From an uncultured Eubacteriales bacterium (lineage in GTDB: Bacteria > Bacillota > Clostridia > Oscillospirales > Acutalibacteraceae), in assembly GCA_934444695.1 (NCBI GenBank), contig CAKSDF010000025.1, forward strand, positions 1-17,835: a stretch of DNA of 17,835 nt, in the 5' to 3' direction. Position 1 is the stretch's first letter, and each line of letters begins with the position of its first letter. The notes under the pieces were generated by a model, which was not told the origin of the DNA, did not search any database, and worked only from the letters and a program-made list of their open reading frames with translations. Of the stretch, positions 14,055 through 17,835 are shown in pieces. The translations under genes and the position numbers were made by a program.

Positions 14055-14423
14055 TCACGCAGGAAAACCCAATGGCAAAATGTTTCTGACCGCGCCGAAA
14101 ATCACAAGGGCTGCTATGGAAAAATACACCGCGGTGTTTTTTACCTTCTGCGCCGCTGCTGCCTTTTCCCTTTTTTCAAGCAGCACAAAGGCGCAAAAGA
14201 CCGCCGCCCAAAGCGGAACAAGGCAGAATATTGCGGGGTTATAGAAAAAAGCGGCTTTAAAATCCAATCTAAAAACGCTTAAAATCATTCTCGTTATGCC
14301 GCAGCCGGGACACTTAAGACCGGTCAGCCGATTGAATGGGCAACCCACCGTAAAGCTTACCGCCAAAAGTACAAAAACGGCCGCCGCTAATTTGGCGGCG
14401 GCCCTAAGCCATTTGATTTCCAT
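14055..14423 (-). CDS. DUF2752-family small membrane protein
   Basis: The 122-residue product has three predicted membrane segments (about 8-27, 60-82 and 97-116). Between the first two is the DUF2752 signature: GCPFNRLTGLKCPGCGITRM (27-46), with Cys38 and Cys41 in CPGCGITR. The function of the family is unknown; the Cys pair suggests metal or redox chemistry, but that is speculation. Its ATG shares one base with the stop codon of the upstream DUF4234-type gene (TAATG), which implies translational coupling. The two probably act together at the membrane. No strong ribosome binding site of its own is visible. The gene ends before a bidirectional terminator. Confidence 0.85.
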   Translation of the reverse strand: MEIKWLRAAAKLAAAVFVLLAVSFTVGCPFNRLTGLKCPGCGITRMILSVFRLDFKAAFFYNPAIFCLVPLWAAVFCAFVLLEKREKAAAAQKVKNTAVYFSIAALVIFGAVRNILPLGFPA

Positions 14424-15061
14424 TAGTTTTTGTTCATTGCATCCTGGGCAAGAGCCAGCGTGACAATGTTCAGTCCGAATATTTCAAACACAAGGAAAAG
14501 AATGTTGGAATTTCCGCCGGGATTGCCCTTTATGGCGTCGACCTTTTCGCCCAGCTTATATGCCCAAAAGTATCCGTAAATACCGCAGGTGATAATGGTC
14601 AGAAGGAAGGCCACTCCGCCGCTTGTGGCGTTGGGATCGCCGTATTTCTGATTGACCTCGTTGGTCAGGGTTATAAACCAGTAGATGGCATAAATTCCGC
14701 AGGTGATTATGCTCAGAAGTATGGCAACACCGATGCTGCGCTCGTTTCCGCCCTGGGGCGCGGGGTTAAAGGGTGCCTGGCCGGTATAGGGTGCCTGATT
14801 ATAGGGCGGCTGTCCGTAGGGCTGACCTCCGTATGGCTGCTGAGGCTGTCCGTAAGGCTGACCTGTTTGCTGTGCTCCGTAGGGCTGTCCGGCCTGCTGA
14901 CCGTAAGGCTGCTGGGGCTGTCCGTTAGACTGACCTGCCTGCTGCGCACCCCCCTTTTGAGCATTCTGAGGCTGCTGATTTACAGCCGCGGTTTTGGCTC
15001 CGCAGTTGGGGCAAAATGTGCAGTTGTCGTTCATTTGCGCTCCGCAATTTTTACAAATCAT
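14423..15061 (-). CDS. zinc-ribbon, Gln/Pro/Tyr/Gly-rich linker, DUF4234-type membrane protein
   Basis: The start is set at 15061 because AGGAGG lies eight bases before that ATG; an in-frame ATG at 15085 would put this site inside the gene. The 212-residue product starts with a zinc ribbon (Cys3/6 and 17/20). A linker (about 28-108) of repeated QPYG/QQPYGQ units follows. Two copies of a membrane unit come next, each with an IITCGIY motif followed by an aromatic turn and W, plus a third hydrophobic segment at the C-terminus. The duplication is visible in DNA as well (around 14580-14605 and 14695-14720). This resembles DUF4234 proteins with a zinc-ribbon head. Function is unknown. It has its own promoter and overlaps the DUF2752 gene by one base. 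Confidence 0.85.
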   Translation of the reverse strand: MICKNCGAQMNDNCTFCPNCGAKTAAVNQQPQNAQKGGAQQAGQSNGQPQQPYGQQAGQPYGAQQTGQPYGQPQQPYGGQPYGQPPYNQAPYTGQAPFNPAPQGGNERSIGVAILLSIITCGIYAIYWFITLTNEVNQKYGDPNATSGGVAFLLTIITCGIYGYFWAYKLGEKVDAIKGNPGGNSNILFLVFEIFGLNIVTLALAQDAMNKN

Positions 15062-15121
15062 ATTCGTTTCCTCCTGTTTATTCATCAGTCACATCATTAA
15101 AGGGAATAATCTCCCGATTTC

Positions 15122-15150
15122 ATACTACAATATTTACTCCTTACTGTCAA
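15122..15150 (-). promoter_or_regulatory. promoter of the DUF4234-DUF2752 gene pair
   Basis: On the minus strand there is a perfect TTGACA (15145-15150), a 17-base spacer, and TAGTAT (15122-15127). The predicted start is near 15115, about 55 bases before the ATG at 15061. Confidence 0.72.
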
Positions 15151-15181
15151 TATGCAAACAAAACAAATGTTGCGGAATATT

Positions 15182-15232
15182 AAAAAAATCGGCAGAACGG
15201 CTTCTCATCACTATGATTTGACCGTCCTGCCG
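15182..15232 (-). terminator. terminator of the serCA operon
   Basis: Eleven-base arms at 15190-15200 and 15222-15232 pair fully with one G-T, around a 21-base loop. On the minus strand they are followed by ATTTTTTTA. It lies 33 bases past the serA stop codon. Confidence 0.88.
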
Positions 15233-15264
15233 AGTTGCATCTCTTTGCTGCTTTTTTGTCTTGG

Positions 15265-16434
15265 TTATTTAATAACTCTGACCCTTATGGTGCCTTCCAC
15301 GTCGCGTATTCCGGCGACAATGGCCTCGTCCACGTCCTTTTCGGCAATGTCGATGAGGGTATAGGCATAGTCCTTCTTGGATTTGTTGAGCATATTCTCG
15401 ATGTTGACGTTTTTGCCCGAGAAAAATGCCGAAAGGCTGCTTATCATACCGGGATTGTTTTTATGGATAACGCAGATCCTCGCTCCGTCGGTTCTGGGGC
15501 AGGAAACGGCCGGCATATTGACCGAGTTAACGATGTTTCCGTTTTCCAGATAATCGATAAGCTCACCTGCCGCCATGGAAGCGCAGTTATCCTCGGCCTC
15601 GGGTGTGGAAGCGCCCAGATGGGGAATGGCAATGACCCCTTCAACGCCCAAAAGCTCATCGTTGGCAAAGTCGGTCACATAGGCCGCGACCTTACCGGTA
15701 GCAAGAGCATCTATAACGTCTGCGGTGTTTACGAGATCGCCGCGGGCAAAATTGAGTATTCTCACTCCGTCCTTCATTCCGGCGATGGATTTGGCATTTA
15801 TCATATCCCTGGTCTCGTCGGTAAGAGGTACGTGAACGGTTATATAATCGCATTTTGCGAAAATTTCATCAAGATTGGGAGAGTGCTTTATCGAGCTTGA
15901 AAGGTGCCAGGCGGCGTCTACCGAAAGGTAGGGATCGTAGCCGTAAACCTCCATACCCAGTGCGCGGGCGGTGTTTGCCACACCGATACCGATTGCACCG
16001 AGGCCGATAACGCCCAGCGTCTTGCCCATTACCTCGGGTCCGGTAAAGGCGCTCTTGCCCTTTTCGACCATTTTGGAAACCTCGGCGCCGTTGCCCTTAA
16101 GGGTCTTTTCCCACTCGATGGCGGGAATGACGCGGCGGGAGCATATGAGCATACCGGCTATAACCAGTTCCTTAACGGCGTTAGCGTTGGCGCCGGGGGT
16201 GTTGAAAACAACGATTCCGGCTTCACTGCAGCGATCGAGAGGAATGTTGTTGACGCCTGCGCCTGCGCGGCCGATGGCTACAAGGCCGCTGTCAAATTCC
16301 ATTTCGTGCATCTTGGCCGAACGCACCATTATGGCATCGGGATTTTCGATGTCGTCGCCGTATGTATATTTTGCTTTATCGAAACGGTTAAGTCCCGAAG
16401 GAGAGATTTTATTTAAGGTTTTAATGTTAAACAT
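15265..16434 (-). CDS. serA: D-3-phosphoglycerate dehydrogenase with ACT domain
   Basis: The 389-residue protein catalyses the first step of serine synthesis, NAD-dependent oxidation of 3-phosphoglycerate. The Rossmann fold has GVIGLGAIGIG (141-151). Arg231 in NFARGDLVN and His272 in PHLGAST match the family's catalytic Arg and His, with an acidic residue near 260. A C-terminal ACT domain (about 318-389) may sense serine or another amino acid. This is the short form without the extra intervening domain of longer SerA proteins. The ATG shares a base with the serC stop (TGATG), and GAGGAGG lies just upstream, so it is coupled to serC. The enzyme for the last step, SerB, is not in the window. 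Confidence 0.95.
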   Translation of the reverse strand: MFNIKTLNKISPSGLNRFDKAKYTYGDDIENPDAIMVRSAKMHEMEFDSGLVAIGRAGAGVNNIPLDRCSEAGIVVFNTPGANANAVKELVIAGMLICSRRVIPAIEWEKTLKGNGAEVSKMVEKGKSAFTGPEVMGKTLGVIGLGAIGIGVANTARALGMEVYGYDPYLSVDAAWHLSSSIKHSPNLDEIFAKCDYITVHVPLTDETRDMINAKSIAGMKDGVRILNFARGDLVNTADVIDALATGKVAAYVTDFANDELLGVEGVIAIPHLGASTPEAEDNCASMAAGELIDYLENGNIVNSVNMPAVSCPRTDGARICVIHKNNPGMISSLSAFFSGKNVNIENMLNKSKKDYAYTLIDIAEKDVDEAIVAGIRDVEGTIRVRVIK

Positions 16435-17519
16435 CAGCTGTTTTCCTCCTCAAATTTCTTCATAAATTCCACAAGCTTTCTGCAGCCTTCAACCGGCATT
16501 GCATTGTAAACCGAGGCTCTCATTCCGCCGACCGAGCGGTGGCCTTTAAGGTTAACAAAGCCTGCCTCTTCGGCTTCTTTGATGAATTTTGCGTTAAGCT
16601 CGTCGCTGTCGGTGACAAAGGGGATGTTCATCATGGAACGATCCTCGGGAACGACGGTGCCGCGGAACATCTTGCTGTTGTCGAGGAAATCGTAAATCAT
16701 ACCGGATTTTTCCTCGTTTATCTTCTTCATATTCTCAAGGCCGCCGATGTCGTTTTTGAGCCATTCGAGCACCAGCTTGCAGATGTAGATGTTATAGCAG
16801 GGGGGAGTGTTGAACATAGATCCTGCCTCGGCATGGGTGACGTAGTTGAGCATGGTGGGGGTTATGTCTCTGGCCTTACCGAGAAGATCCTCGCGGATGA
16901 TGACGATGGTCAGTCCTGCGGGAGCAACGTTTTTCTGCGCTCCGGCGTAAAGCATTCCAAACTTGGTAACGTCGATGGGCTCGGAAAGAATGCAGGAAGA
17001 AATGTCTGCAATGAGCGGTACATCGCCGGTGTCGGGCAGCTCGTGGTATTTTGTACCGTAAATGGTATTGTTCATACAGATATAGAAATAATCTGCATCC
17101 TTGGTGAAGGTGGCGGGATCGAGTTTAGGAATATAGGAATAGGTCTTATCGGCCGAGGAAGCAACCACATTCACGTCGCCGTAGCGGGCAGCCTCTTTAT
17201 AAGCCTTGTTGGCCCACTGGCCGGTGATGACATAATCGGCCTTGCCCGATCCGTTCATAAGATTAAGGGGAATGGCGGCAAACTGGGTGGAAGCGCCACC
17301 CTGCAGGAACAGCACCTTGTAATTGTCGGGAATGTTCATAACCTCGCGAAGCAGAGCCTCTGCACCGTCGATTATGGTTTTATATATCTTTGAACGGTGA
17401 GACATCTCCATAACCGACTGGCCGCAGCCGTGGTAATCCAGCATTTCGTCGGCCGCGGTTTTAAGGACGCTTTCGGCCAGCATGGAAGGTCCCGCAGAAA
17501 AATTATAAACTCTTGACAT
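16434..17519 (-). CDS. serC: phosphoserine aminotransferase
   Basis: The 361-residue PLP enzyme converts 3-phosphohydroxypyruvate and glutamate to phosphoserine, acting directly after SerA. It shows YNFSAGPSMLAESVL (5-19), LFLQGGASTQFAAIPLNL (70-87), ADISSCILSEPIDV (171-184), and YAGAQKNVAPAG (191-202), in which Lys196 should bind PLP. C-terminal GHRSVGGMRASVYNAMP contains the substrate-binding Arg residues. The start is the ATG at 17519, eight bases after AGGAG; an in-frame GTG at 17528 overlaps that site. Length is normal for the family. It is the first gene of a two-gene serC-serA operon. No convincing promoter is visible in the 316 bases upstream. Confidence 0.97.
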   Translation of the reverse strand: MSRVYNFSAGPSMLAESVLKTAADEMLDYHGCGQSVMEMSHRSKIYKTIIDGAEALLREVMNIPDNYKVLFLQGGASTQFAAIPLNLMNGSGKADYVITGQWANKAYKEAARYGDVNVVASSADKTYSYIPKLDPATFTKDADYFYICMNNTIYGTKYHELPDTGDVPLIADISSCILSEPIDVTKFGMLYAGAQKNVAPAGLTIVIIREDLLGKARDITPTMLNYVTHAEAGSMFNTPPCYNIYICKLVLEWLKNDIGGLENMKKINEEKSGMIYDFLDNSKMFRGTVVPEDRSMMNIPFVTDSDELNAKFIKEAEEAGFVNLKGHRSVGGMRASVYNAMPVEGCRKLVEFMKKFEEENS

Positions 17520-17566
17520 AAAAGTCACTCCTTATATTTGTCGAGCGGATGCGATGCGATCGGTGG

Positions 17567-17731
17567 CTTGCAAAGGCGGTTTTCCGTCCTGCAAAAACAG
17601 TTTCCCGCTTGGCGGAAGATAATCCCGCATCTTGCAAGGATGGTTTCCTGACTCGCAGTAGTGGCTTCCGTCCTGCAAAAGCCGTTCCCGACTTACGAAA
17701 GACATTTCCGCCTTACCGAAATGAACGGTTT
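17567..17731. repeat. eight-unit degenerate tandem repeat upstream of serC
   Basis: Units begin near 17567, 17588, 17608, 17631, 17652, 17672, 17692 and 17712, and are 20-23 bases long. The rough consensus is CTTGCAAAAG-NN-GTTTCCCGN. They lie upstream of serC on its non-template side. Unit lengths not divisible by three break any repeated reading frame, which argues against coding. The remaining bases to the window end (17732-17835) show no gene or clear signal, apart from A- and T-runs near 17740 and 17770. Confidence 0.75.
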
Positions 17732-17835
17732 GCCGCCTAAAAAACGATCGGCCGCTGCACCATGCTCAATTTTTTTGTGTTAACTCCCGGGCAAATACTC
17801 GCCAAAGTAGGGCTGCTTTTGGCAAAGTCTCGTAT

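Noticed and set aside
17567..17731. CRISPR array
   Set aside because: Units are degenerate, directly adjacent and only 20-23 bases, with no constant repeat plus unique spacer pattern and no cas gene nearby.
17549..17740. Small frame with seven-residue pseudo-repeats upstream of serC
   Set aside because: Repeat units of 20 and 23 bases break the frame of the repeat, and there is no ribosome binding site; the region is better read as a non-coding tandem repeat.

Overview
This window looks like the chromosome of a Firmicute, most likely a spore-forming member of the Clostridia. The evidence is a class III heat-shock operon in the order ctsR-mcsA-mcsB-clpC with a CtsR operator, a SleB-type cortex-lytic hydrolase, Firmicute-style rrn promoters, and strong AGGAGG-type ribosome binding sites. 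Codon use and gene content would suit the Oscillospiraceae/Ruminococcaceae, but I cannot name a genus. I see no phage, transposon, CRISPR array, tRNA or plasmid gene.

Layout. Positions 1-199 are the 5' end of a 16S rRNA gene read leftward, with its leader and two tandem sigma-A-type promoters (431-574). Diverging from it is sleB (734-1426), which converges on a HIT-family hydrolase gene. Upstream of the HIT gene is glycogen phosphorylase glgP (2110-4509, minus). A 585-base AT-rich gap with repeats and a possible small RNA leads to two short, divergent XRE-type regulators (5095-5673) that share a 120-base control region. A rightward acyl-ACP thioesterase (6056-6802) and a DegV-family fatty-acid-binding protein (7462-8334) follow. 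They are separated by a terminator and by a roughly 380-base, strongly hairpin-forming leader that has its own promoter.

The central block is the clpC operon (8509-13884). Its promoter overlaps three TTTGACC heptads that form a CtsR operator, so the operon should be autoregulated. CtsR is the repressor, McsA and McsB form the protein-arginine kinase pair, and ClpC is the AAA+ unfoldase that McsB-marked proteins are delivered to. A bidirectional terminator (13960-14008) closes the block against two leftward membrane-protein genes (DUF4234 and DUF2752 types) that overlap by one base. At the right end, serC and serA (leftward, overlapping by one base) encode two successive steps of serine synthesis and end at a clean terminator.

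The genes are conventional housekeeping genes. The unusual material lies between them: long structured leaders before degV and ctsR, a nine-base satellite inside the clp operon, an eight-unit degenerate tandem repeat upstream of serC, AT-rich repeats upstream of glgP, and the back-to-back regulator switch. I did not find a convincing new multi-gene system.
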